From G963662905 sp963676725 (GTDB lineage Bacteria > Bacteroidota > Bacteroidia > Bacteroidales > WRLA01), in NCBI GenBank assembly GCA_963676725.1, contig OY781463.1, positions 2,046,001-2,110,000 on the forward strand: DNA of 64,000 nt, given 5' to 3'. Positions 19,438-27,016 of the stretch are shown here, in pieces. Position 1 is the stretch's first letter; each line of letters starts with the position of its first letter. A model generated the notes under the pieces. That model did no database searches. It had not been told where the DNA came from and saw nothing but the letters and a program-made list of their open reading frames with translations. The position numbers were made by a program, and so were the translations under genes.

Positions 19438-19507
19438 TTCTTAAATTTTTAAATTATTAATTTTCAACTCTAATTACCAACTCTAATTTTCAATTATCAA
19501 TTATCAA
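19438..19507. repeat. Short A/T-rich tandem repeats between LemA and the small membrane protein gene
   Basis: AACTCTAATT occurs twice and CAATTAT three times in near-tandem order (about 19463-19507). It may be slipped-strand expansion; no hairpin is evident. Confidence 0.5.
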
Positions 19508-19744
19508 TTATTTCCCTTTATTCAGCAAGTCTTGTAAGGTTTCTATGCCTTTACGTTCTTCATCGCTCATTCCTTCGAACCTGGGATCGTTTTTTACGTC
19601 TTTTAGCTTTTCTGACATTTCGCTAATTCCAAATCCAAGCTCTTCTTTTGCTGTGCTAGCAAAATTTTTAGCTTTTTTGAAGGCAAAATATCCTCCAATA
19701 CCTATGATAATCAGGCCACCTACAATAGATCCAAATAATTCCAT
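19508..19744 (-). CDS. Small single-pass membrane protein
   Basis: 78 residues. An N-terminal hydrophobic helix (about 5-23, IVGGLIIIGIGGYFAF) precedes a charged helical tail (ISEMSEKLKDVKNDPRFEG, ERKGIETLQDLLNKGK). I do not recognise a named family. It lies in tight order between a lipoprotein gene (7 bases away) and LemA, so it is probably expressed with them. Confidence 0.65.
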   Translation of the reverse strand: MELFGSIVGGLIIIGIGGYFAFKKAKNFASTAKEELGFGISEMSEKLKDVKNDPRFEGMSDEERKGIETLQDLLNKGK

Positions 19745-19751
19745 TTTCCTT

Positions 19752-20246
19752 TTAGTTTTTGTTTGTGGTATCGTTAAAAAGTTCTGGATGCCTCGAAATA
19801 ATCTGCATCATTCGTTGTTCGAAGCGTTCAGAAAATACATTTAAAGAATCAATTTCATCTTCTTTGAGTTCTTTTTCAAAAAGTTTTTTTTGCTGCTGTA
19901 AATCTTCAAATTGAGATTGAAAATCTGATGACTTTGAGCCAAACTCAAGAATAACACTGGCCATTTTCATTTTTTCGATCATACCCATTTCCTCTGCTCC
20001 ATCACCTACATAATCATCAAATTCATCTAGAATACGATCCATTTTCATGGCGTAATCATCTATAATTTGAGACATAGAATTTATGTATGCGACAACCTCT
20101 TCTTTACTTTTGAGGTTATCGGGTATTTCTACCTCCATGAATCCCAGAGAGTTATCTGCTTTTGGCTCATCATTTTTACAAGCTGTGAATAATAGCAAAA
20201 AAATAGCAAAGTTTAGCACGAGTCTAATATTCATCCGTTTTATCAA
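19752..20246 (-). CDS. Hypothetical lipoprotein, helical
   Basis: 164 residues. The N-terminus (LNFAIFLLLFTACKND) is a lipoprotein signal with Cys about 23. The mature part is acidic and mostly helical, probably coiled-coil (DFQSQFEDLQQQKKLFEKELKEDE). No family recognised. It follows the OmpA-like gene by 26 bases and precedes the small membrane protein by 7, so it belongs to that operon. Two nearby in-frame starts (20246, 20234) are possible. Confidence 0.65.
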   Translation of the reverse strand: MIKRMNIRLVLNFAIFLLLFTACKNDEPKADNSLGFMEVEIPDNLKSKEEVVAYINSMSQIIDDYAMKMDRILDEFDDYVGDGAEEMGMIEKMKMASVILEFGSKSSDFQSQFEDLQQQKKLFEKELKEDEIDSLNVFSERFEQRMMQIISRHPELFNDTTNKN

Positions 20247-20272
20247 CTAGTATAATATTCAGTAGAATACTG

Positions 20273-21547
20273 CTAAAACTTCACAAATTCAACGCGGCGA
20301 TTATTGGCTTTACCTTCTGCTGTGGTATTTTCAGCAATAGGGTTTGATTCACCATAACCAGCTACTTTTAAACGCTCGGGGGCTATGCCCAGTTCTACAA
20401 GCGTATTAAAAACAGTTTGAGCACGTTCTTCGGAAAGCTTTTGATTAAAATCAGCATCGCCATCAGCATCTGTATGACCTTCAATACTAAAGTTCAGATC
20501 CGGTTTTTTAGCCATTAATTCATAGATTTTATTAATTGGCCCCATTGATTCAGGTTTCAGACTTGCTTTATTCACATCGAAGCGTATGCCGTTACAAACA
20601 ATTTTCCCATCGTTCAAAACCCTATCATAATATTTTACGCCACCTTCAGCAATACGCACATTTTTTATGAAATACAAATGCTCGCTATCTGCCCAATAGG
20701 CCTGAAGTGCTATTCCTGTAGGATTGTTCTCAAAATGCGGGATATTGATGAGGCGTGTATCGTCCATATACATTTTCAATTTACCTTTGGTATAGGCTAG
20801 TGAAAAGTGAATCCATCGCCCAACATCATTACTCAAATCTCCTGGATATGTACCTCTATTTTCGCTGATATCAATATAATTATGACTAATATCAATTTCG
20901 CTATTAGGCATATAATCCTGGTTTTTCGGATCAAACAATAATACATTAAAACGATTACTGCCGGCCGGCTTGTACAAATCAAATTCTACTGTAAATACAT
21001 CCGGAAGATAATCTTCATTAGAATTTTCAAGATAAGGGATAATTTGTGGTGAACCGTCAATGAACATAATCACATTCTCGCCATCCACTTCTGCAATCTC
21101 AATCTGGCCTTTTACTAAATCCCAACGTGATGGGAATTCTCCATTTTCTTCATCGATAGAAGGGCCATCTTCAAAAATCACATTATCGCCGGGAACAAAG
21201 TCAAATTTTGACCAAGTAACCGCCGGCTTTTTCGATGCCGGATCTTCATGGGGAGCTTCTTCGCTATTATTTCCTGAAGCATTGCTACTATTAGAATCTG
21301 TTTTTGATTCTTCAGCGTTTTTATCCACTGCATCTTCTTCTTTCTTTTTTTTCTTCTTCTTCTTTTTAAACAAGCTGCCTATACCCTCTTCAACTTTATC
21401 GAAACCGGCATCAACACCCTGATTAATTTTGTTGTTCGTGCGGCTTGTACCTTCACTTTTAGCAACTTTTTTGGGGTCCAATATCTGTGCATCTGCCACA
21501 AAAGCGAGAAAGCACAAAAGAAACCCCATCAATACAAATCGTTTCAT
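20273..21547 (-). CDS. OmpA-family protein with LamG-like central domain
   Basis: 424 residues. A signal peptide (to about 20, AFVADAQ) is followed by a low-complexity Lys/Glu/Ser region (nine Lys in a row near residue 62, then acidic and Asn/Ser-rich). A beta-sandwich of the LamG or DUF1080 type (about 115-300; FTVEFDLYKP, GRWIHFSLAYTKGKLKMYMDD) comes next, and then a C-terminal OmpA domain (about 315-424) with IEGHTDADGDADFNQKLSEE and NRRVEF, which bind peptidoglycan. It probably links the wall to an outer-surface ligand-binding module. It is the first gene of the probable operon running to 17870. Confidence 0.88.
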   Translation of the reverse strand: MKRFVLMGFLLCFLAFVADAQILDPKKVAKSEGTSRTNNKINQGVDAGFDKVEEGIGSLFKKKKKKKKKEEDAVDKNAEESKTDSNSSNASGNNSEEAPHEDPASKKPAVTWSKFDFVPGDNVIFEDGPSIDEENGEFPSRWDLVKGQIEIAEVDGENVIMFIDGSPQIIPYLENSNEDYLPDVFTVEFDLYKPAGSNRFNVLLFDPKNQDYMPNSEIDISHNYIDISENRGTYPGDLSNDVGRWIHFSLAYTKGKLKMYMDDTRLINIPHFENNPTGIALQAYWADSEHLYFIKNVRIAEGGVKYYDRVLNDGKIVCNGIRFDVNKASLKPESMGPINKIYELMAKKPDLNFSIEGHTDADGDADFNQKLSEERAQTVFNTLVELGIAPERLKVAGYGESNPIAENTTAEGKANNRRVEFVKF

Positions 21548-21578
21548 TTTTCTGTTTTAATGGTTATTATTTTAGCCA

Positions 21579-21586
21579 CAAAGCTA
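21579..21586 (-). promoter_or_regulatory. -7 promoter element for the OmpA-like operon
   Basis: CAAAGCTA on the plus strand reads TAGCTTTG on the minus strand, an exact TAnnTTTG, about 32 bases before the ATG at 21547. TTTCG lies near -33 as a partial match to TTTG. Confidence 0.6.
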
Positions 21587-21879
21587 AAAAGATATTTGCA
21601 TATTCCGAAATAATATATTTTAGTATTCACCTATGATTTATAAAACACTTAAAATCAGAATATTGCAAAATTGAACAAAAATGCATATTGAGGAATATTG
21701 TGTCTGGTTTGCAGATATTTGAACTTTATTTGATCATGCATTTACTCGAAATCTTTATAAAAGGAATTTGTTCTTTGAAAATCAATTTCTGAAGTGCCAA
21801 ATAAGGAGGTATTTATACATTCCGAATATTGTCCCAAATTCTAACCATAAAGCATTAAAGCTTCGGCGGATAATTTTAC

Positions 21880-21887
21880 TAATTTTG
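21880..21887 (+). promoter_or_regulatory. -7 promoter element for the metallo-hydrolase gene
   Basis: TAATTTTG matches TAnnTTTG exactly, 19 bases before the ATG at 21907. The -33 region is weak. The rest of the 359-base gap between 21547 and 21907 shows no gene. Confidence 0.5.
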
Positions 21888-21906
21888 CAATAAGAATATC
21901 AGCCTT

Positions 21907-22752
21907 ATGAAACTTTTTGCAATAAATACAGAAAATTGGAAATCAGATGGCGGTGCTGTTTTTGGAGTGGTTCCCAAAACAATATGGTCAAAATTTTGTC
22001 CCTCTGACGAACAAAACAATATTAATGTCAGTAATAGAAACCTGCTTGTAAAAACTGACGATAAACTGATTCTTTTTGATACAGGAATGGGCAATAAACA
22101 GGATGAAAAATTTTTTCGTTTCCGTTATCGTTTCGGCGATCAAAGCTTAGAAAGGGCATTTAAAGAAAGTGGTCATCGTTTTGAAGATGTTACGGATGTT
22201 GTTTTTACTCATTTACACTATGACCACTGCGGTGGAGCTGTTTATAGAAAGGCAGATGATACATTTGCTTTGACTTTTCCGAATGCAAAACATTGGGTAT
22301 CAAAAGACCAATGGGAATGGGCTTTAAAGCCTAATGCCCGTGAAGGTGCGTCTTATTTCCCTGAAAATTATATGCCCATTTTGGATGCCGGCCTTCTAAA
22401 TTTTATTGAACAGCCGGGAGTATTTTGTAAAGGTATTAATTTTCGTTTATTTTATGGACATACAGCAGGACAAATTATCCCGATAATTGAAGTGGGCAAC
22501 AAAACATTAGCTTTCACTGCAGATTTTATCGCCAGCGCCGGACATATTCCATTGCCATATATTCCTAGCTACGACATCATGCCCCTGCTTTCTTTAAAAG
22601 AAAAAGAAGAATTTTTAATTGAAGCCTGCGAAAACTCCTGGACATTCATGTTTCAACATGATTATTATAATGAATGCTGCAGCCTGATAAAAGACCATCG
22701 GGGCATCCGAAAGGACAAGTCCTTTAAATTGTCCGAGTTTTTGGGCGAATAA
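21907..22752 (+). CDS. MBL-fold metallo-hydrolase (lactonase/hydrolase type)
   Basis: 281 residues, cytosolic. The metallo-beta-lactamase zinc motif is THLHYDHCGG (about 97-106), preceded by the strand ILFDTGMGNKQ and followed by FYGHTAGQ (third-ligand His) and FTADFIAS (bridging Asp). The length and motif spacing fit the AttM/AiiA-like and ComA2-like MBL hydrolases, some of which are lactonases, but substrate cannot be assigned. The gene is monocistronic and ends just before a 21-bp tandem repeat. Confidence 0.85.
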   Translation: MKLFAINTENWKSDGGAVFGVVPKTIWSKFCPSDEQNNINVSNRNLLVKTDDKLILFDTGMGNKQDEKFFRFRYRFGDQSLERAFKESGHRFEDVTDVVFTHLHYDHCGGAVYRKADDTFALTFPNAKHWVSKDQWEWALKPNAREGASYFPENYMPILDAGLLNFIEQPGVFCKGINFRLFYGHTAGQIIPIIEVGNKTLAFTADFIASAGHIPLPYIPSYDIMPLLSLKEKEEFLIEACENSWTFMFQHDYYNECCSLIKDHRGIRKDKSFKLSEFLGE

Positions 22753-22780
22753 TGCTGAGCGAATTCTCAGTCGGCCTCTC

Positions 22781-22927
22781 GACTTCGCTCGAGGACCTTT
22801 TGACTTCGCTCGTGGACCTTTTGACTTCGCTCGTGGACCTTTTGACTTCGCTCGTGGACCTTTTGACTTCGCTCGAGGATCTTTTGACTTCGCTCGAGGA
22901 CCTTTTGACTTCGCTCGTGGACCTTTG
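22781..22927. repeat. 21-bp tandem repeat, seven copies
   Basis: Seven consecutive units beginning GACTTCGCTCG and ending GACCTTTT, starting at 22781, 22802, 22823, 22844, 22865, 22886 and 22907 and varying mainly at one base (CGAGG or CGTGG) plus one GATC variant. CTCGA and TCGAG around CTTCGC can pair as a small hairpin in the A-type units. The unit length is a multiple of three, so an open frame of SEVKR repeats appears on the minus strand, but no start signal or conserved domain supports a gene. Confidence 0.92.
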
Positions 22928-22939
22928 ATTGAGTTTCAT

Positions 22940-23060
22940 TTTCAGATGCAGCCGCTCCTCACTTCGACGGGCTTTCTTCGGCTGCGCGCAACAGAGTGCA
23001 GCACAGTATAGGCCGCTCGAGGGCCTTGTGAAAGCAAAATCAATTTTGTGGCCTGATGTA
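22940..23060. repeat. Degraded interspersed repeat sequence next to the tandem array
   Basis: CTCCTCACTTCGACGGGC, CTTCGGCTGCGCGCAACAG and GGCCGCTCGAGGGCC have the CTTCG-rich palindromic look of Bacteroidota interspersed elements and are more G+C-rich than their surroundings. No ORF is seen. Confidence 0.4.
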
Positions 23061-23100
23061 AATAAATAACTTTCATGCTATAAATCAGCCTAAAAAAATA

Positions 23101-23133
23101 TTTGTGCTATTTAAAGCTAAATCTTTAACTTGC
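23101..23133 (+). promoter_or_regulatory. Candidate promoter of the beta-galactosidase gene
   Basis: TTTG at 23101-23104 and TAACTTGC at 23126-23133 (one mismatch to TAnnTTTG) are separated by 21 bases, 17 bases before the ATG at 23150. Confidence 0.5.
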
Positions 23134-23149
23134 GGCAAAACATATTACA

Positions 23150-26100
23150 ATGAACAAAGCGCTATCGATTATCTTATTTTGCCTCATTGGGCATAGCCTT
23201 TTTGCACAAGAACTAAAAGAATGGCAAAACCCTGATATTGTGCAGGTAAATAGAGAAAAACCTCATAGCAGTTTCACTCATTATCTGGATAGCCATGAAG
23301 CTCAGGGCGAATCCGGTTTATCACGTAAGCTCCTATTAAATGGCAATTGGAAATTTCATTTAAGCCACAATCCCGCAGAACGGCCTGTGCAATTTTTTAA
23401 AGTTGATTTTGATGATCATGCTTGGGATACCATTCCTGTTCCATCTAATTGGGAAGTACAAGGATATGATATTCCGATTTATGTCAATTCAGCTTACGAA
23501 TGGACCGATAAGCCAAACCCTCCGGAAGTTCCCCTAGAATATAATCCTGTGGGAAGTTTCAGGCATTCTTTTGATTTACCGAATAATTGGAATGATTTGG
23601 ATATTTATATACATTTTGGCGCAGTAAAATCAGCTTTCTATTTATGGATTAACGGCGAGTATGTAGGCTATAGTCAAGGGAGTAAAACACCCTCAGAATT
23701 TCGTATTACCGATTTCCTGAAAAAAGGGCATAATCAATTATCTGTTGAAGTATATCGCTGGAGTGATGGCTCATGGCTTGAATGTCAAGACTTTTGGCGT
23801 ATTAGTGGCATCGAGCGCGATGTGTACTTATATGCTGTTCCGGAAACGCATATTCGCGATATCGATATACGAGCAGGCTTATGTAATGCTTATCAGGACG
23901 GCCGTTTTCAACTAAATCTGAGCCTTCAGAATACTGCAGCAAAAAATACAAAAAAGCTCAAGATTCATTATTCAATCACGAATCCAGCCGGGAAAATTAT
24001 AAAACAAGGTAATAAAGAGATTTCAAGCCTTAAAGCCCATTCAGAAAAAACCATTCAAATCAATACAGAAAACCTTCCTGATGTACTCAAATGGTCGGCT
24101 GAAACTCCCCATCTTTATTCTTTGAGTATCTCTTTAGAAAACAAAAAAGGAGAAATATTGGATGCGACAAAAATTCCTTTTGGCTTTCGTTCTTCTGAAA
24201 TCAAAAACGGACAGCTTTTGGTGAATGGTAAGGCCATATTGCTGAAAGGTGTCAACCGTCATGAGCATGATGCAAAAACAGGACATGTCGTTGACCGAAG
24301 CTCAATGCTCCGCGATATTGAACTCATGAAGCAACACAATATCAACACTGTACGTACGAGTCATTATCCAAACGATCCGCTATGGTATGCTTTATGCGAT
24401 GAATACGGCCTTTATGTAATTGATGAAGCAAATATAGAATCGCATGGTATGGGCTATAGCCCTGAACGCACTTTGGGTAATAATCCAATCTTTAAAAAGA
24501 GCCATCTCGATCGAACAAAACGCATGCTGGAGCGTGATAAAAACCATCCATCTGTAATAATTTGGTCCTTAGGTAATGAAGCAGGTGATGGAGAAAATTT
24601 TACTGCTACTTATAATTATATCAAAGAACGGGACAGCTCGCGGCCAATCCATTACGAAAGGGCTTTAGGCGGTGACAATACAGATATTTATTGCCCGATG
24701 TACGCCTCCATCGATCATATAGAAAACTATGCACGCAACAATCCAAAGAAACCATTGATCCTTTGTGAATACGCTCATGCCATGGGAAACAGTACAGGTA
24801 ATTTGCAGGATTATTGGGATGTAATTGAAAAATACCCTTCATTACAAGGCGGTTGCATTTGGGATTGGATCGATCAGGGACTCGAAGAAACTTCAGCCGA
24901 TGGAGAACCTTATTTTGTTTATGGAGGCCATTATGGCCCGGAAGACGTCCCTTCTGATGGCAATTTCCTTGCCAACGGACTTATTTCTTCAGATCGAGTC
25001 CCCCACCCTGCTCTAACTGAAGTAAAAAAAGTATATCAATACATTGATTTTGATATGCCTGATCCTTCAAATGGAAACTTGAGCATTACAAACAGATATA
25101 ACTTTACAAACCTTCAAGGATTTGAATGCAAGTGGTTTCTGATAAAAAACGGTTTCGCTTTAGATTCAGGATCAGTTATTTTGAATGATTGCCCATCGGG
25201 CGAAAGCCTGCATATGCCTATAGATATAAAGCGCTTTGCTTCCGCTGATGATGCAGAATATTTCCTAAATCTCTATGCGTATAGCAATCCCGTAAGCCCA
25301 TTGATTCCTGCAAATCAATGGATTGCATGTGAGCAAATAGCACTCAACAATCTACCCCTTCAGAAAATTCAAAGAATAAGTCAGGATCTGCCAATTTCCA
25401 TGGATTTTACTTTTGACAATAAAGAAATTGATGAAGTGATTTATAAAGGCATTGATTGGAGCATCAGCTTTAATTACCAAAGTGGTTTTATCAAATCCTG
25501 GACGATTGATGACACAGAACAACTCACTACAGAACTTGTACCCGATTTTTGGCGTGCACCAACAGACAATGATCTTGGAAATGGAATGCCGCAACGCTGT
25601 GCCGTTTGGAAAAATATTGACCAAAAACTTTTGCTTCGTTCCTTCGATTTCGATATAAAAAACAAAGAAGGCATAGTGAAAGTGACATATCTTCTTGCAG
25701 AGCCCGCTTCGAGCCTTGATATGGAATACCACATCAACGAATTTGGCGAAATAGACACCAAGATGTCTTTTCAACCCATGCCTGCTGCACCGCGCCAAGG
25801 ATTGCATATGCTCCAAAAAAAAGACGGAAAGACCTATTTGCATTTCGGAAAAAATGAGCCTGTTTCCGCTTCATTTCAAGGAAAAGAATCTTGGAGCAAA
25901 ACCGATGAATTCAGCATTATCGCCCGAATTCATATTGACACCTTAAAAGGACAAAATGCAGTCTGGAATACGGATGGCTGGCAAAACGGGAGTATGCATT
26001 TTGAATTCCGCTGGGGCAAACTCTATCTGTTTATCAATGGGCTACCCACTATGGAATTTAAATACGATTTTAAACAAAATCAAGATTATTCCATTGCAAT

Positions 26101-26914
26101 ATCTTATAGCAAAGCTTCCGGAAAAATTTGGCTCTATGTTAATGGTGCTAATGCAGGCGTAAATTCCTTTAATGACTTGCCCTCAGTGAATTTTTCCGGC
26201 AAACAATATCTTGGGGGATATACAGATGGCAGCCGGGGATTTCTTGGTGATTTTAGTTTACTTGCATTTTATAATCAAGCACTTAGTCCAAAAACAATTC
26301 AAAGCGGATTACTTCCAAAAAAAGGACGTTTGCTGCTCTTCGATTTTAATGAAATGGAACGAAACAGCTCAACAAATATAGATGATGCATCAGTGGAGCT
26401 TAAGATTCGGGAATTAGCACGATTTATTCCTGAAATCCCGCGTTTTGGACTAAAAACCAGTATAAAAGGAGGCGATTCTTCCGCTGTACTTTGGTATGGA
26501 CGCGGACCACAAGAAAATTATCAGGACAGAAACACCTCTGCCTTTGTTGGCCTGTACAAATCCTACATCAAGGATATGTACACAGCCTATATACGTCCTC
26601 AGGAAAACGGCTATAGAAGCGATGTCCGGACTCTTACACTGATTAGCGATAAAGGCTTCGGATTTGAAGCAATAGGATCGCCAAGCTTCGGCTTTAGTGT
26701 TCTGCCCTATAGTCAGGATGAATTGGATTGGAGCACAAGCAAGCGGAAATACACCATCGACCTAAAAAAGGATGAAATGCTCTATTTGCAGCTTGATTTA
26801 AAACAAATGGGCGTTGGTGGAGACAACAGTTGGGGAGCCAAACCACATCCGCAATACCAATTGCCTTTTAAACCCTATCAGTTTGAAATAAAGCTGAAAG
26901 CTTTCCGACTCTAA
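23150..26914 (+). CDS. GH2 beta-galactosidase (LacZ type) with LamG-like insertion
   Basis: 1254 residues, longer than the usual ~1000-1050. A signal peptide (about 1-20, HSLFAQ) shows export. Domains: sugar-binding jelly roll (about 60-240), Ig-like (about 245-350), TIM barrel (about 350-640) with GVNRHEHD, acid/base Glu in GNEAGDG (about 476) and nucleophile Glu in LCEYAHAMGN (about 540), a second Ig-like domain, and the beta-galactosidase small-chain domain from about 775. That last domain is split by about 180 residues (about 890-1080) resembling a concanavalin/LamG fold (FSIIARIHIDTLKG, YSIAISYSKASGKIWLYVNG). The small-chain fold resumes at RFGLKTSIKGG and WYGRGPQENYQDR. It probably works with the hexosaminidase downstream on secreted glycans. 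Confidence 0.93.
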   Translation: MNKALSIILFCLIGHSLFAQELKEWQNPDIVQVNREKPHSSFTHYLDSHEAQGESGLSRKLLLNGNWKFHLSHNPAERPVQFFKVDFDDHAWDTIPVPSNWEVQGYDIPIYVNSAYEWTDKPNPPEVPLEYNPVGSFRHSFDLPNNWNDLDIYIHFGAVKSAFYLWINGEYVGYSQGSKTPSEFRITDFLKKGHNQLSVEVYRWSDGSWLECQDFWRISGIERDVYLYAVPETHIRDIDIRAGLCNAYQDGRFQLNLSLQNTAAKNTKKLKIHYSITNPAGKIIKQGNKEISSLKAHSEKTIQINTENLPDVLKWSAETPHLYSLSISLENKKGEILDATKIPFGFRSSEIKNGQLLVNGKAILLKGVNRHEHDAKTGHVVDRSSMLRDIELMKQHNINTVRTSHYPNDPLWYALCDEYGLYVIDEANIESHGMGYSPERTLGNNPIFKKSHLDRTKRMLERDKNHPSVIIWSLGNEAGDGENFTATYNYIKERDSSRPIHYERALGGDNTDIYCPMYASIDHIENYARNNPKKPLILCEYAHAMGNSTGNLQDYWDVIEKYPSLQGGCIWDWIDQGLEETSADGEPYFVYGGHYGPEDVPSDGNFLANGLISSDRVPHPALTEVKKVYQYIDFDMPDPSNGNLSITNRYNFTNLQGFECKWFLIKNGFALDSGSVILNDCPSGESLHMPIDIKRFASADDAEYFLNLYAYSNPVSPLIPANQWIACEQIALNNLPLQKIQRISQDLPISMDFTFDNKEIDEVIYKGIDWSISFNYQSGFIKSWTIDDTEQLTTELVPDFWRAPTDNDLGNGMPQRCAVWKNIDQKLLLRSFDFDIKNKEGIVKVTYLLAEPASSLDMEYHINEFGEIDTKMSFQPMPAAPRQGLHMLQKKDGKTYLHFGKNEPVSASFQGKESWSKTDEFSIIARIHIDTLKGQNAVWNTDGWQNGSMHFEFRWGKLYLFINGLPTMEFKYDFKQNQDYSIAISYSKASGKIWLYVNGANAGVNSFNDLPSVNFSGKQYLGGYTDGSRGFLGDFSLLAFYNQALSPKTIQSGLLPKKGRLLLFDFNEMERNSSTNIDDASVELKIRELARFIPEIPRFGLKTSIKGGDSSAVLWYGRGPQENYQDRNTSAFVGLYKSYIKDMYTAYIRPQENGYRSDVRTLTLISDKGFGFEAIGSPSFGFSVLPYSQDELDWSTSKRKYTIDLKKDEMLYLQLDLKQMGVGGDNSWGAKPHPQYQLPFKPYQFEIKLKAFRL

Positions 26915-27016
26915 ACCCCAACGAATTAGAGACTACTTCCAAATCCTGATCCATAAAGGGTAACTTAATTGCTTATAAACCAAAGATTATTGACGAAACC
27001 TAAATACAACAAAAAC

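Noticed and set aside
22781..22927. CRISPR array
   Set aside because: Units are contiguous 21-bp copies without spacers.
22724..22939. Minus-strand ORF encoding SEVKR repeats
   Set aside because: Its periodicity comes from the 21-bp tandem repeat; it overlaps the metallo-hydrolase end and has no start signal.
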